The notes below the pieces were generated by a model. That model was not told where the DNA came from and made no database searches. It saw only the letters and a program-made list of their open reading frames with translations. A DNA stretch of 64,000 nt from Nitrospirota bacterium. Its GTDB lineage: Bacteria; Nitrospirota; Thermodesulfovibrionia; Thermodesulfovibrionales; JdFR-85. Of the stretch, positions 7,807 to 17,335 are shown one piece after another; position 1 is the first letter of the stretch; every line of letters begins with the position of its first letter. Made by a program: the position numbers and the translations under genes. Where the stretch lies: positions 1 to 64,000 of the forward strand of contig WGER01000082.1 in the NCBI GenBank assembly GCA_015492645.1, given 5' to 3'.

Positions 7807-9738
7807 TTATTGCTTGTCCTTATCCATGTCCTCAAACTCCGCATCAACAACCTCTTCCTCCTGTGGCTTGCTGCTCCCATCACTGGAGGCCTCAGTAGCA
7901 CCTGCTCCTGCTCCGGCACCGGCACCAGTCTGGGCACCCCTGTAGAGGTGTTCAGCCAGTTTGTGGGATGCCTGGGTGAGCCTTGAGATGGCGGCCCTTA
8001 TCTCTGATATATCGTTACTGGTATCTTTTACCCTCTTACAGTTTTCAAGGGCCTCTTCAATCTCTTTCCTCTCCGCCTCTGTCACCTTATCACCAAACTC
8101 ACGGAGCGATTTCTCAACCGTATAAACAAGGTTGTCAGCCTCATTTCTCGCCTCTGCAAGTTCCCTCTTTCTGCGGTCCTCCTCTGCATGCTCCTCTGCC
8201 TCCTTCATCATCCTCTGGATCTCCTCTTCGGTGAGACCACTGGAGGCGGTTATCTTTATTGACTGCTCCTTGCCGGTGCCCAGGTCCCTGGCAGACACAT
8301 GGAGTATACCATTGGCATCGATATCAAAGGTCACCTCAATCTGAGGCACCCCCCTCGGGGCGGGTGGAATCCCCACCAATTCAAACACACCGAGCAGTTT
8401 GTTATCTGCCGCCATTGGCCTCTCACCCTGATAAACCTTTATCGTCACAGCCGGCTGGTTATCCGTGGCAGTGGTAAAGATCTGGCTCTTTCTTGTGGGT
8501 ATGGTGGTGTTCCTCTCAATGATCTTTGTGAAGACCCCACCGAGTGTCTCTATACCAAGAGAAAGGGGCGTGACATCGAGCAGAAGGACCTCCTTCATCT
8601 CGCCCTTCAGGACAGCAGCCTGAATGGCTGCCCCTATAGCCACTGCCTCATCCGGGTTTATGGTCTTATTCGGTGTCTTGCCGAAGAACTTCTTCACCAC
8701 CTCCTGAACCTTGGGGGTCCTGGTCTGGCCACCTACCAGCAGTACCTCATCTATATCATTCGGTGTGAGTTTTGCATCCTCCAGTGCCTGTTTGCAGGGG
8801 CCAATGGTCTTGTCCACGAGGTCATCTATCAACTGTTCAAACTTTGCCCTTGTCAGTTTCATCACCAGGTGCTTGGGACCTGTGGCATCGGCCGTGATGA
8901 AGGGGAGGTTGATCTCTGTCTCCATCGCAGAGGAGAGTTCGATCTTCGCCTTCTCTGCAGCCTCCTTCAGCCTCTGCAGGGCCATCCTGTCCTGTCTCAG
9001 GTCTATCCCCTGGTCTTTCTTGAACTCCTCTATCATCCAGTCCATAATCCTCTGATCGAAGTCATCACCACCCAAGTAGGTATCTCCACTGGTGGAGTGG
9101 ACCTCAATAACACCTTCGCCTATCTCCAGTATGGAGATGTCAAAGGTCCCGCCACCAAGGTCATAGACAGCGACCTTTTCTTCCTTTTTCTTATCCAGGC
9201 CATAGGCAAGGGCTGCTGCTGTAGGCTCATTTATGATCCTCAGCACATTCAGCCCTGCTATCCTGCCGGCATCCTTCGTTGCCTGTCTCTGACTGTCATC
9301 AAAATAGGCAGGCACCGTGATCACCGCATCGGTAACCGGCTCTCCAAGATAGTCCTCAGCAGCCTGCTTGAGTTTCTGCAGTATCATTGCAGATATCTCG
9401 GGGGGAGAATACCTCTTTCCCATCACCTCTACATGGGCATCACCGTTTGGGGCCTCCACTATCTTGTAGGGGAGCCTCTTCATCGCCTCCTTCACCTCTT
9501 GAGAGTTGTACTTTCTACCCATAAGCCTTTTGATGGAGAAGATGGTATTCTGGGGATTCGTGATCGCCTGTCTCTTGGCGACCTGCCCCACCAGCCTCTC
9601 TCCCTTCTCAGTAAAGGCAACAACAGAAGGAGTGGTCCTGCTCCCCTCCTGGTTGGGGATGACAACCGGTTCACCACCCTGTACTACTGCAACAACAGAG
9701 TTTGTAGTTCCCAGGTCTATACCTATCGCCTTAGCCAT
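7807..9738 (-). CDS. dnaK: Chaperone protein DnaK (Hsp70)
   Basis: ATP-dependent Hsp70 chaperone. The 643-aa product has the phosphate-1 motif [13 protein letters not shown] at the N terminus, the phosphate-2 motif [13 protein letters not shown], the adenosine motif region [12 protein letters not shown], and a C-terminal helical lid. A Gly/Ala repeat (GAGAGAGAGA) precedes the acidic tail [15 protein letters not shown] typical of bacterial DnaK. GGAGGTAGGAT before the ATG fixes the start. Between grpE and dnaJ in the CIRCE-regulated operon. Confidence 0.98.
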   Translation of the reverse strand: MAKAIGIDLGTTNSVVAVVQGGEPVVIPNQEGSRTTPSVVAFTEKGERLVGQVAKRQAITNPQNTIFSIKRLMGRKYNSQEVKEAMKRLPYKIVEAPNGDAHVEVMGKRYSPPEISAMILQKLKQAAEDYLGEPVTDAVITVPAYFDDSQRQATKDAGRIAGLNVLRIINEPTAAALAYGLDKKKEEKVAVYDLGGGTFDISILEIGEGVIEVHSTSGDTYLGGDDFDQRIMDWMIEEFKKDQGIDLRQDRMALQRLKEAAEKAKIELSSAMETEINLPFITADATGPKHLVMKLTRAKFEQLIDDLVDKTIGPCKQALEDAKLTPNDIDEVLLVGGQTRTPKVQEVVKKFFGKTPNKTINPDEAVAIGAAIQAAVLKGEMKEVLLLDVTPLSLGIETLGGVFTKIIERNTTIPTRKSQIFTTATDNQPAVTIKVYQGERPMAADNKLLGVFELVGIPPAPRGVPQIEVTFDIDANGILHVSARDLGTGKEQSIKITASSGLTEEEIQRMMKEAEEHAEEDRRKRELAEARNEADNLVYTVEKSLREFGDKVTEAERKEIEEALENCKRVKDTSNDISEIRAAISRLTQASHKLAEHLYRGAQTGAGAGAGAGATEASSDGSSKPQEEEVVDAEFEDMDKDKQ

Positions 9739-9755
9739 ATCCTACCTCCTTTATA

Positions 9756-10370
9756 TTACTTGTCTTTCTGTTCTGATTCTCCCTCTGAAGAGGGCTCCAC
9801 CTTTTTGGATACTCCCACAAGGGATGGTCTTATCACCTTGTCCTTCAGCATGTAACCCTTTCTGTATTCCTCTACCACGGTCTTGTCCTCTACATCCTCT
9901 CTCTCTATCTGGCTCATCGCATCATGGTAGAAAGGATCAAAGGGCTTCCCCAGTGCCTCTATTTCCCTCACTTCATACTTATTCAGTATCTTCCTGAACT
10001 CCTTCAGTGTGAGTTCTACACCTTCTCTCAGGGCAGCCACCGCATCCTCATTCTCTGCGTGCTCAAGCGCCCTCTCCAGGTTGTCAACAACATTCAGGAG
10101 ATCCTTCACAAAGGGCTCTAACGCATATTTTACCAATTCTTCCTTGTCTTTCTGAACCCTCCTCTTGTAGTTTTCAAATTCAGCATAAAGCCTCAGGTAT
10201 CTATCCTTCATCTGGTTCAACTCCTCCTCCCTCTCCTTGAGCCGCTCCTCCAGAGGCCTTTCAACAGGAACCACCTCTTCCGTCTCTTCTCTTACAGCCT
10301 CCAACGGCTCCTCATCTTTTGGTTCAAGGGGTTGACCCTGTTGCTCCTGTCCTTTTACCTCCTCTTCCAT
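9756..10370 (-). CDS. grpE: Nucleotide exchange factor GrpE
   Basis: Releases ADP from DnaK. The 204-aa protein has an acidic, Glu-rich disordered N terminus, a long coiled coil (about residues 45-100, containing RYLRLYAEFENYKRR) and the C-terminal beta domain (KPFDPFYHDAMSQ). Its start codon overlaps the 3' end of hrcA by 16 bp, indicating coupled translation. Confidence 0.96.
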   Translation of the reverse strand: MEEEVKGQEQQGQPLEPKDEEPLEAVREETEEVVPVERPLEERLKEREEELNQMKDRYLRLYAEFENYKRRVQKDKEELVKYALEPFVKDLLNVVDNLERALEHAENEDAVAALREGVELTLKEFRKILNKYEVREIEALGKPFDPFYHDAMSQIEREDVEDKTVVEEYRKGYMLKDKVIRPSLVGVSKKVEPSSEGESEQKDK

Positions 10371-11398
10371 CTTTCTCCTCCCTTACCAATTATTGTTGTC
10401 AACACCTCTGATGCGGTCTCAACAAGGGAAATCGCCTGTTGATAGTTCATCCTGGTCGGACCTATAATGCCTATAACACCGGCTGGCCTGTCTCTGTCAC
10501 GGTATACAGAGGCCACCACACTCATATTATGCATCTCTCTGATCGGATTCTCAGAGCCTATAACAACCTGCACGCCCTCCGAGCAGAGGAGTTTGTCAAT
10601 CAGTTTTATTATAGTATGTTTGTCCTCAATTGTTCTATAAAGGGTCTTTATCTTCTCAATATCAGAGAATTCTGGCAGTTCCATTAACTCAGCAATGCCA
10701 GAGAGAAATACATTTGCTCCGTAATCCTTTATCGCCTCATCGCAGAGTTTAAGGGCCCTCTCAACAAGGCTATCAAACTCCTGTTTGTCCCTTATCATCT
10801 CCTCCACAAGGGTCTGCCTGATCTCCTTAATGGTATATCCACCAAACTCCCTGTTCAGAAATCCTGCCACCCTCTGGAGTTCCTGTGCCGTGAGACCGAA
10901 CTCGTTCCTCAGGATATGGTGTCTGATAACCCCCTCTTCTGTCAGAAGGAGAACTGCTATACGGTTGTCCTTGTAGGGGACCATCTCTATTCTCCTGAGG
11001 GTGAGTCCCTCAGGCCCTGGAGACACCGCCATTGCCATATAACGGGAAAGGGATGTGAGCACCTTGGTGAGTTCCTCAAGCATCTCCTCCATATCCTCGC
11101 TACTGTCACCGAGCCTCTCAGAAAGCCTCCTTGCAAACTCAGGATTATAACCCGCATCCTCCAGAAGGTGTTCCACATACAGACGGTATCCCTTCTCAGT
11201 AGGGACCCTCCCGGCAGAGGTGTGAGGCTGTCTCAGGTATCCCATGTCTTCAAGGTCAGCCATGATGTTTCTTATCGTTGCCGGGGAGTACCCGAACTCA
11301 TACCTCTTACAGACATACCTGGACCCCACCGGGCCTGGATGGTTAATATAACTCTCTATCACGGCCCAGAGGACCCTTTTCGACCTCTCATCCAGCAC
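10355..11398 (-). CDS. hrcA: Heat-inducible transcription repressor HrcA
   Basis: Repressor that binds CIRCE and silences the dnaK operon at low temperature, its folding being helped by GroE in known systems. The winged-helix N terminus is clear (GPVGSRYVCKRYEF, YSPATIRNIMADLEDMGYL, HTSAGRVPTEKGYRLYV), followed by the HrcA C-terminal dimerisation/GAF-like domain. I choose the GTG at 11398 (translated MLDERSKRVL) rather than ATG 11416. The ATG falls in the spacer of the CIRCE operator. AGGAG lies seven bases before the GTG, and other HrcA proteins start near LDERSK. This gives 347 aa. Confidence 0.93.
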   Translation of the reverse strand: MLDERSKRVLWAVIESYINHPGPVGSRYVCKRYEFGYSPATIRNIMADLEDMGYLRQPHTSAGRVPTEKGYRLYVEHLLEDAGYNPEFARRLSERLGDSSEDMEEMLEELTKVLTSLSRYMAMAVSPGPEGLTLRRIEMVPYKDNRIAVLLLTEEGVIRHHILRNEFGLTAQELQRVAGFLNREFGGYTIKEIRQTLVEEMIRDKQEFDSLVERALKLCDEAIKDYGANVFLSGIAELMELPEFSDIEKIKTLYRTIEDKHTIIKLIDKLLCSEGVQVVIGSENPIREMHNMSVVASVYRDRDRPAGVIGIIGPTRMNYQQAISLVETASEVLTTIIGKGGERWKRR

Positions 11399-11399
11399 A

Positions 11400-11426
11400 T
11401 TAGCACTCCTCTTCATAGAGTGCTAA
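11400..11426 (-). promoter_or_regulatory. CIRCE operator (HrcA binding site)
   Basis: Perfect consensus TTAGCACTC-N9-GAGTGCTAA. It lies between the -10 box of the hrcA promoter and the hrcA coding sequence, and its arm supplies the AGGAG ribosome-binding site of hrcA. Bound HrcA would block transcription initiation and, in the RNA, the palindrome could mask the ribosome-binding site. Confidence 0.97.
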
Positions 11427-11428
11427 TA

Positions 11429-11457
11429 ATTTAACAATAACCGACCCCCGATGTCAA
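11429..11457 (-). promoter_or_regulatory. hrcA operon promoter
   Basis: TTGACA (11457-11452), 17-base spacer, TTAAAT (11434-11429), directly followed by CIRCE. The -35 box is back to back with the -35 of the divergent tetR promoter: the two form the 14-base perfect palindrome GTCAAGTACTTGAC (11453-11466). Confidence 0.8.
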
Positions 11458-11461
11458 GTAC

Positions 11462-11504
11462 TTGACTTTTACCCATATTCTTTTGTAATTTTAGTAAGCA
11501 CTAA
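11462..11504 (+). promoter_or_regulatory. tetR-efflux operon promoter and operator
   Basis: TTGACT (11462-11467), 16-base spacer, TGTAAT (11484-11489). A small palindrome, TTAGT-AAGC-ACTAA, occupies 11491-11504 over the expected transcription start, the usual place for a TetR-family autorepressor site. AAGGAGG precedes the ATG at 11519. Confidence 0.6.
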
Positions 11505-11518
11505 CTTAAGGAGGCTGT

Positions 11519-12100
11519 ATGAAACAGACCAAAGAAAAACTCCTTCAGGCAGCCCTTGAGATGATCTCTGAGAGGGGGTATCTGGGGGCAACAACCCGTC
11601 AGATAGCCTCAAGGGCAGGTGTAACAGAGGTCACCCTGTTCAGGCACTTCCCTTCCAAGGAGAAGTTGTTTGAGGAGGTCCTGAAAAAGTACTCCTTTCT
11701 TCCTGCCCTACGGGAGATGTTGCCAGGCGCAGAGGCGAGAGCACCGAGAGAGGTCCTCAGGGAGTTGGCCCTGCAGTATTTAAAGGTCCTGCAGTTGAGG
11801 AAGAAGGTGGTAAGGATAATGCTTTCAGAGATAGCCCTCTATCCTGACAAACTGAAAAGGGTGTATAACTCCTTCCTTAATGAGATGATAAAGACCCTCT
11901 CAGGATACTTTCAGTCCCTGCAGGGTAGTGGCAGACTGAGGGCAGTAAACCCTGAGAGGGCGTCAAGGGCCTTCCTTGGTATGCTCTTCTCATTCTTCCT
12001 CACAGAGGAGGTGATAAGGGGGAGGAGGTTGAAGAGGGAGACCCTTGAAGAGGTGGTCTCTGAGTTTGTGGATATATTCCTTAAGGGGGTTGAGAGATGA
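11519..12100 (+). CDS. TetR/AcrR family transcriptional regulator
   Basis: Repressor with an N-terminal three-helix DNA-binding domain (residues 1-50: ISERGYLGATTRQIASRAGV, then VTLFRHFPSKEKLFEEVL) and a helical ligand-binding domain. Length 193 aa. It heads the tolC-emrA-emrB operon, overlapping tolC by 4 bp (ATGA), so it most likely senses a substrate of that pump and represses its own operon through the palindrome at 11491-11504. The inducer is not evident. Confidence 0.92.
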   Translation: MKQTKEKLLQAALEMISERGYLGATTRQIASRAGVTEVTLFRHFPSKEKLFEEVLKKYSFLPALREMLPGAEARAPREVLRELALQYLKVLQLRKKVVRIMLSEIALYPDKLKRVYNSFLNEMIKTLSGYFQSLQGSGRLRAVNPERASRAFLGMLFSFFLTEEVIRGRRLKRETLEEVVSEFVDIFLKGVER

Positions 12101-13413
12101 TGGTCCTTAGAGTGCTCATATGTATCTGCCTCATTCTGGTTATGGCAAGACCCTCACATGCCCTCACCATCAGGGAAGGGCTGAGGATCGTTCTTCAGAG
12201 GGCAACAGAGGTGAAGATCTCAGAGGCCGAGAGGGATGTGGCGTTAGAGGAGGTGGGGGTATCAGAGTCTCTGAGACTGCCGAGACTTCAGTTATATGCA
12301 GAACAGACATGGCTCCGATATCCACCTGAGACCTCTGTGGGCCAGATAGGGACAATCTCAATAGGAGAGGCAGAGTACCTCTCCCTCGAGATGAAGTTCA
12401 CTGAGTTGCTCTATGACTTCGGGAAGACCCCATCTTTAATCAGGTCTTCGAGGCTGAAACTGGAGATGAGGCAGGAGGAGGTGAAGGCAAAAAGGAACGA
12501 GATCGGGCTCAGGTTTACGGAGGCGTTCCTTGATGCCCTTGAAGCGGAGGAGATGGTCCATCTCGCATCAAAGGAGGTAGAACGGTACCGAGCACATCTC
12601 AAAGACACAGAGGCCCTCTACAGAGAGGGACTGGTGACAAGAAACGACCTCCTTCAGGCAGAGGTCCTCCTGGCCGATGCCAGGCAGAGGATGGTTGAGG
12701 CAGAAAACAACCTCCATATCGCCTACTCCTACATCAACCATCTGCTCCAGAGGTCCCTTGAAGAGGAGATCACCCTTGAGAGGCCCTGCGAGTGGCCATC
12801 CTATCCATGGACACTCGAAGAATCATACCAGAGGGCCGTTATGCAGAGACCCGAGTTAAGGGCATTAAGAACTGCCGTGGAGTCTGTTGAAAGTCTGATA
12901 GATTCCCTGAAGGCAGAGTATCTTCCCGGGTTCTATCTATCGGGGGGCTTTGCCTATCAGGAAAACCGGTATATGCTCCACGAGCAGAACTGGTCAGTTA
13001 TGGTGAGTATGAAACTGGACCTGCTCACAGGAGGGATGAGGGAGGCAAGACTTAAACAACGGAAGGCAGAGATGAGGAAACTACAACTGCAGAGGAGACT
13101 CCTTGCCGACAGGATAAGACTCCAGGTGAAGGACTCATACCTGTCTCTGGAGACTGCAAAGAAGAAACTTCAGGTTGCGAGGAAGGCCCTTGAGCAGGCA
13201 GAGGAGAACCTGAGGCTGCAGAGACTGAGGTATAAAGAAGGGGTGGGCACAGCCACTGAGGTGACTGATGCCGTGGCGATGCTCAGCCGTGCAGAGACAA
13301 ACTACTGGCACTCCCTGTATGAGAAGATGAAGGCAGAGGCAAGACTTTATTACAACACCGGTACCGATCTTTTGACCCTTCTGGAGGAAACCGATGAAGG
13401 ACAATGCGAATAA
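12097..13413 (+). CDS. TolC-family outer membrane efflux protein
   Basis: Outer membrane channel of a tripartite efflux pump. An N-terminal signal peptide (LRVLICICLILVMARPSHA) precedes the duplicated TolC helical barrel. Long charged helices (SEAERDVALEEVGV, ETAKKKLQVARKALEQAEEN) alternate with Tyr- and Gly-rich strand segments. Length 438 aa fits the family. It overlaps tetR by 4 bp and the fusion-protein gene by 20 bp. A Gram-negative cell envelope is implied. Confidence 0.92.
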   Translation: MMVLRVLICICLILVMARPSHALTIREGLRIVLQRATEVKISEAERDVALEEVGVSESLRLPRLQLYAEQTWLRYPPETSVGQIGTISIGEAEYLSLEMKFTELLYDFGKTPSLIRSSRLKLEMRQEEVKAKRNEIGLRFTEAFLDALEAEEMVHLASKEVERYRAHLKDTEALYREGLVTRNDLLQAEVLLADARQRMVEAENNLHIAYSYINHLLQRSLEEEITLERPCEWPSYPWTLEESYQRAVMQRPELRALRTAVESVESLIDSLKAEYLPGFYLSGGFAYQENRYMLHEQNWSVMVSMKLDLLTGGMREARLKQRKAEMRKLQLQRRLLADRIRLQVKDSYLSLETAKKKLQVARKALEQAEENLRLQRLRYKEGVGTATEVTDAVAMLSRAETNYWHSLYEKMKAEARLYYNTGTDLLTLLEETDEGQCE

Positions 13414-14560
13414 AAGAAAGAGGTTAACCATAATTGTACTTCTCGTTACACTGCTTACGGGTGTGATATCGGGGTGGTTCTATCTTAGGTACGTCTCCAC
13501 TCACATCAGCACTGATGATGCCTTTGTGGAGGGAGAGATATACACGGTGGCGCCCAGGGTCTCTGGAACGGTACTCAGGGTCTATGTAAAGGACAATCAG
13601 TATGTGAGAAAAGGACAGTTGCTCATACAGATAGACCCTGAGGTGTATGAGAAGGCCCTCAGAGAGGCAGAGGCATCTCTGAGGGCAGAACAGAGCAAGT
13701 ATAAAGAACTCAAAGAGGCCCTCCGTGTTCAGCGTCAGGGTGTAAGGGCGGCAGAGGCGGCACTTCAGGAGGTTATTAGACAGACAGAGGTATTAGAGGC
13801 CGCTAAGGTTGCGGCAGAGGCATCTGCTGAAGCAGCAGAGGCAGAACTCATAAAGGCAGAGGCGGACTATCTCAGGGCAGACAACCTCTACAAAAAGGAG
13901 GTGATCCCAAAGGACCGCTTTGAGAGGGCAGAGGTTGTATACAAAACAGCCATGGCAAACCTGAAGGCAAAGAGGGCCGAACTGAAGAAGGCTGAACAGG
14001 CACTGCTGGCGCATGAGGCAACCATAAAAAAGGCAGAGGCTGCACTGCAGACTGAGAAGGACCGTCTCAACCGGCTCAGGGCGGCTCTGAAGGCCCAGGC
14101 AGGCAGGGTCAGTGCACGAGAGGCTGTGGTGGAAAGGGCGAGACTGCTCCTCTCATATACACAGATCACCGCTCCATCAGATGGTTATGTGACAAAGAAA
14201 TCCGTTGATGCGGGTGAACTCGTCAGAGAAGGCCAGCCTTTGATGGCAATTGTGCCCCTGGAAGGGGTCTATGTGGTGGCAAACTACAAGGAGACAAAGG
14301 TCCGTAAGATACGCCCAGGGATGAAGGTGAAGATAAAGGTCGATGCATACCCGGACATGGTACTCTGGGGAAGGGTGGAAAGCATTATGGCAGGCACAGG
14401 GGCGGTCTTTTCCCTCTTTCCACCGGAGAATGCCACCGGTAACTATGTAAAGGTTGTACAGAGGATACCTGTAAAGATAGTACTTGACAGGGGTCAACTG
14501 GACCCTGACCATCCCCTCAGACTCGGGATGTCTGTTGTCCCCACGGTTTATGTGAGATGA
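13394..14560 (+). CDS. EmrA/HlyD-type membrane fusion protein
   Basis: Periplasmic adaptor joining the inner-membrane pump to TolC. One N-terminal membrane helix (about residues 12-32) is followed by the split lipoyl domain (ISTDDAFVEGEIYTVAPRVS and, near residue 255, ITAPSDGYVTKKSVDAGELV), a very long Ala/Glu/Lys-rich coiled coil of about 180 residues between them, and a beta-barrel domain. The coiled coil is long, as in EmrA. Length 388 aa. Between tolC and the DHA2 transporter gene, overlapping both. Confidence 0.93.
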   Translation: MKDNANKRKRLTIIVLLVTLLTGVISGWFYLRYVSTHISTDDAFVEGEIYTVAPRVSGTVLRVYVKDNQYVRKGQLLIQIDPEVYEKALREAEASLRAEQSKYKELKEALRVQRQGVRAAEAALQEVIRQTEVLEAAKVAAEASAEAAEAELIKAEADYLRADNLYKKEVIPKDRFERAEVVYKTAMANLKAKRAELKKAEQALLAHEATIKKAEAALQTEKDRLNRLRAALKAQAGRVSAREAVVERARLLLSYTQITAPSDGYVTKKSVDAGELVREGQPLMAIVPLEGVYVVANYKETKVRKIRPGMKVKIKVDAYPDMVLWGRVESIMAGTGAVFSLFPPENATGNYVKVVQRIPVKIVLDRGQLDPDHPLRLGMSVVPTVYVR

Positions 14561-16065
14561 ACCGCTACCTCGTTGCCATAACAGTGATGCTTCCCACACT
14601 GATTGAGATACTTGACACCTCAGTTGTCAATGTCTCGTTAGACCATATAAGGGGGTCACTCAGTTCAACAATTGACGAGGCAACATGGGCGATAACGGCA
14701 TACCTTGTATCAAATGCGATCGTAATACCTATAACCGGATGGCTCAGCAGGCTCTTCGGCCGAAAGACCTATCTTATGCTTTCAATATTCTTCTTCACAG
14801 CAAGTTCTCTCCTCTGTGGTTCTGCCTGGAGTATCAGGTCACTGGTTATTTTTAGAATAATCCAGGGGCTCGCAGGTGGTGGTCTCCAGCCCCTCAGCCA
14901 GGCGATCCTCCTTGAGACCTTTCCTCCACAGCAGCACGGGATGGCCATGGCAATCTTCGGTGTGGGTATCATGTTCGGTCCTATTATAGGCCCACTTCTT
15001 GGTGGATGGATTACTGATAACTGGTCATGGCGGTGGATTTTCTACATAAATATCCCTATTGGTGCACTGTCGCTTTTACTTACCGCCCTTGTAATAAAAG
15101 ACCCTCCCTACATGAAACGGCAGAGGATGAAGATTGACTATATCGGGCTTGCCCTCCTGAGCCTTGGTATTGGAAGCCTCCAGTTCGTCCTCGACAAGGG
15201 GCAGCGTGAAGACTGGTTTGCCTCCAGCACCATTGTGACATTCAGCATCCTTGCAATCCTTGGGATAGGGTTATATATCATCTGGTCCCTGGTGTTTACT
15301 GACAGACCGGTTGTTGACCTCAGGATATTCAAGGACAGGACCTACTCAACTGGAAACTTCCTGATGTTTATGGCATTCTTTAACCTCTTTGGAAGCATAG
15401 TACTACTGCCAATGCTGGTTCAGACAATGATGGGTTACACCTCCTTTCTGGCAGGCCTGGTCCTCGGCCCTGGAGGGGTGGCAACCATGATGGCCCTTCC
15501 GATTGCAGGCAGACTTGTCCATAGGACTAATCCCAAGATAGTACTCATCGGAGGGATTGCGATCTGTGCATGGTCAAGTTATTTGATGGCACAGTTTAAC
15601 CTACAGACACACTTCTGGGGATTCGTCTGGCCCAGGGTGATCCTTGGCATAGGCATGGCCTTTCTCTTTATTCCCCTCACCACCATGACGGTCTCTCATA
15701 TCCCGAAGGAGAGGATGCAGGATGCTACAGCCATGTATAACCTCCTGAGAAACATCGGCGGCAGTGTCGGGATAGCGTTCATCACCACGGTGCTGTCCCG
15801 GAGGGCCCAGTTTCATCAGTTCAGGCTGGTTGAACACCTCACTCCCTTTGACAGTGCCTACCAGTTCGTGAAGGCAAAACTCGACTTCTTCCTCCAGGGG
15901 CAGATCCCTTCTGATGCATTCATCTACAGAGAACTCCTGAGACAGTCAGGTATGCTTGCCTACAATGATGCCTTCTGGCTCCTGTCTGTACTCCTCTTTG
16001 TGATCCTGCCCCTTGTGTTTCTGATGAGAAGACCGAAGGAGATCCAGACAGGCCCGATGCATTGA
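14557..16065 (+). CDS. DHA2-family (EmrB/QacA) MFS drug transporter
   Basis: Proton-driven multidrug exporter with 14 predicted membrane helices, 502 aa. Seen: the opening segment TLIEILDTSVVNVSLDHIRG characteristic of the EmrB/QacA subfamily, motif A-like GWLSRLFGRKTYLM, and the motif C-like segment GIMFGPIIGPLLGGWITDNW. It overlaps emrA by 4 bp and completes the TetR-TolC-EmrA-EmrB pump operon. Confidence 0.93.
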   Translation: MNRYLVAITVMLPTLIEILDTSVVNVSLDHIRGSLSSTIDEATWAITAYLVSNAIVIPITGWLSRLFGRKTYLMLSIFFFTASSLLCGSAWSIRSLVIFRIIQGLAGGGLQPLSQAILLETFPPQQHGMAMAIFGVGIMFGPIIGPLLGGWITDNWSWRWIFYINIPIGALSLLLTALVIKDPPYMKRQRMKIDYIGLALLSLGIGSLQFVLDKGQREDWFASSTIVTFSILAILGIGLYIIWSLVFTDRPVVDLRIFKDRTYSTGNFLMFMAFFNLFGSIVLLPMLVQTMMGYTSFLAGLVLGPGGVATMMALPIAGRLVHRTNPKIVLIGGIAICAWSSYLMAQFNLQTHFWGFVWPRVILGIGMAFLFIPLTTMTVSHIPKERMQDATAMYNLLRNIGGSVGIAFITTVLSRRAQFHQFRLVEHLTPFDSAYQFVKAKLDFFLQGQIPSDAFIYRELLRQSGMLAYNDAFWLLSVLLFVILPLVFLMRRPKEIQTGPMH

Positions 16066-16096
16066 CCTGTAAGACCTTGAAGTCCTTTGCATCAAA

Positions 16097-16140
16097 CCCT
16101 GCCGTCTTTAATCGTATTTCTGACGGCAAATCTGGGTTAA
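16097..16140 (+). repeat. 45-bp dispersed intergenic repeat, copy A
   Basis: Begins CCCTGCCGT, contains AATCG, then TTCTGACGGCAAAT (16118-16131) and ends CTGGGTTAA. The same order of blocks is found at 25443-25486 and 58938-58982, and the core in reverse at 51533-51546. Here GCCGTC and GACGGC can also pair. Confidence 0.6.
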
Positions 16141-16176
16141 ATTGTTGCTACCGCTCATCTTATGCTATATTTTTTA

Positions 16177-17328
16177 ATGAGATTCCCTCCAGTAAAGAGA
16201 TTGAGGTTTAATGAGGCCCTGGAAGGGCAGTTTATTGAATTCTATAATAAAGAGAGCCTCGTCCAACTCAGAACTGCTGCTGTAGTTGGAATGGTGCTTT
16301 ATCTGGTCTTCGGTCTCAATGACTTAATAGTCCATCCAGAGTATAAAGGGCCTCTTTTACTGATAAGATATGCCCTGGTCAGTCCCTTTTTGATCTCTGT
16401 GATCCTTTATCTCTTCTTTGGCAGATCCTATCTCCTGAGGCATATATTCTTTGTAATGGGGATAATACTAACAGGTATCGGGATAAGCCTCAGCATTTTC
16501 ATAACCAACGACCCAAGACAGTTCTACTATTCTGGATTGACACTGCTAACCCTCTTTGCCTACACCGTATCAGGGCTCAGACTGAAATTCGCCTCAATAG
16601 CATCTCTCTTCATAATTGGCATTTTTGTTCTCCTTGGCGTCTTCTTCAGGAACCTGCCCCCCTCCGCAATCTTCAATGACCTCTTTGGACTCTTCAGTGT
16701 AAATATCATGGGTATATTTGCCTGTTATCTAATGGAACGGGCAAAGAGAAAGGAATTCTTATATAAAAGAGAGATAGAGTTGGACAAGATGGCCCTCGAG
16801 GAGGCAAATGCCCAACTCAGGTATTTGAGTTATCATGACACCCTTACAGGGATCTACAACCGGAGGGCCTTTGATGAACACCTCAGAAAGGAGTGGCAGC
16901 GTGCCATAAGATTCGGTTATCCTCTGTCCCTGATCATGATGGATATTGACGATTTTAAGAAATTCAATGATTCAAAGGGTCATATCGCTGGAGACAGAAT
17001 ACTGAAAGAGATTGCCACTGTTATAAAGACGATGGTTAACAGACCTGGTGATATAGGAGCAAGGTATGGAGGAGAAGAGTTTGTGGTCTTGCTTGTAGGA
17101 ACAGCAAAAGAGGGCGCGGTGTATCTTGCAGAAGAGATCTTAAAGATGATAGGAGAGTTGAGTATTTCTCACCCGGAGAGCGACAGAGGAATGGTCACCG
17201 TAAGTGTTGGGTGCACAACTGTCATACCAGAGCCCGAAGAAGGTGTTGAGTCTTTCATCAAGAAAGCAGATGAAGCCCTCTACAGGGCCAAAACAGAAGG
17301 TAAAAACAGGGTCTGTTATCTTGATTGA
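16177..17328 (+). CDS. Membrane-anchored diguanylate cyclase
   Basis: Synthesises the second messenger c-di-GMP from two GTP. The N-terminal half has about six membrane helices (residues 35-185), then a short coiled coil (EIELDKMALEEANAQLRYL) and a complete GGDEF domain: DTLTGIYNRRAF, the metal-binding MMDIDDFKKFND, the active-site GGEEF near residue 298, and KADEALYRAKTEGKNRV. No RxxD inhibitory site is evident five residues before GGEEF. ATG 16177 (MRFPPV) is preferred over 16162 because TATATT (16166-16171) fits as a -10 box five bases before it; there is no Shine-Dalgarno. A PilZ c-di-GMP receptor gene lies at 53373. Confidence 0.9.
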   Translation: MRFPPVKRLRFNEALEGQFIEFYNKESLVQLRTAAVVGMVLYLVFGLNDLIVHPEYKGPLLLIRYALVSPFLISVILYLFFGRSYLLRHIFFVMGIILTGIGISLSIFITNDPRQFYYSGLTLLTLFAYTVSGLRLKFASIASLFIIGIFVLLGVFFRNLPPSAIFNDLFGLFSVNIMGIFACYLMERAKRKEFLYKREIELDKMALEEANAQLRYLSYHDTLTGIYNRRAFDEHLRKEWQRAIRFGYPLSLIMMDIDDFKKFNDSKGHIAGDRILKEIATVIKTMVNRPGDIGARYGGEEFVVLLVGTAKEGAVYLAEEILKMIGELSISHPESDRGMVTVSVGCTTVIPEPEEGVESFIKKADEALYRAKTEGKNRVCYLD

Positions 17329-17335
17329 TGGGCAG

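Noticed and set aside
8299..9855. A 518-codon open frame antisense to dnaK on the plus strand
   Set aside because: Long antisense frames opposite dnaK are a known by-product of its codon usage. The translation is low-complexity in character, has no family motif, and the minus-strand DnaK is unmistakable.
17204..17335. An N-terminal extension of TrmB starting inside the diguanylate cyclase gene
   Set aside because: The extra 44 residues are an out-of-frame reading of the GGDEF domain; ATG 17336 lies 7 bp after the cyclase stop.
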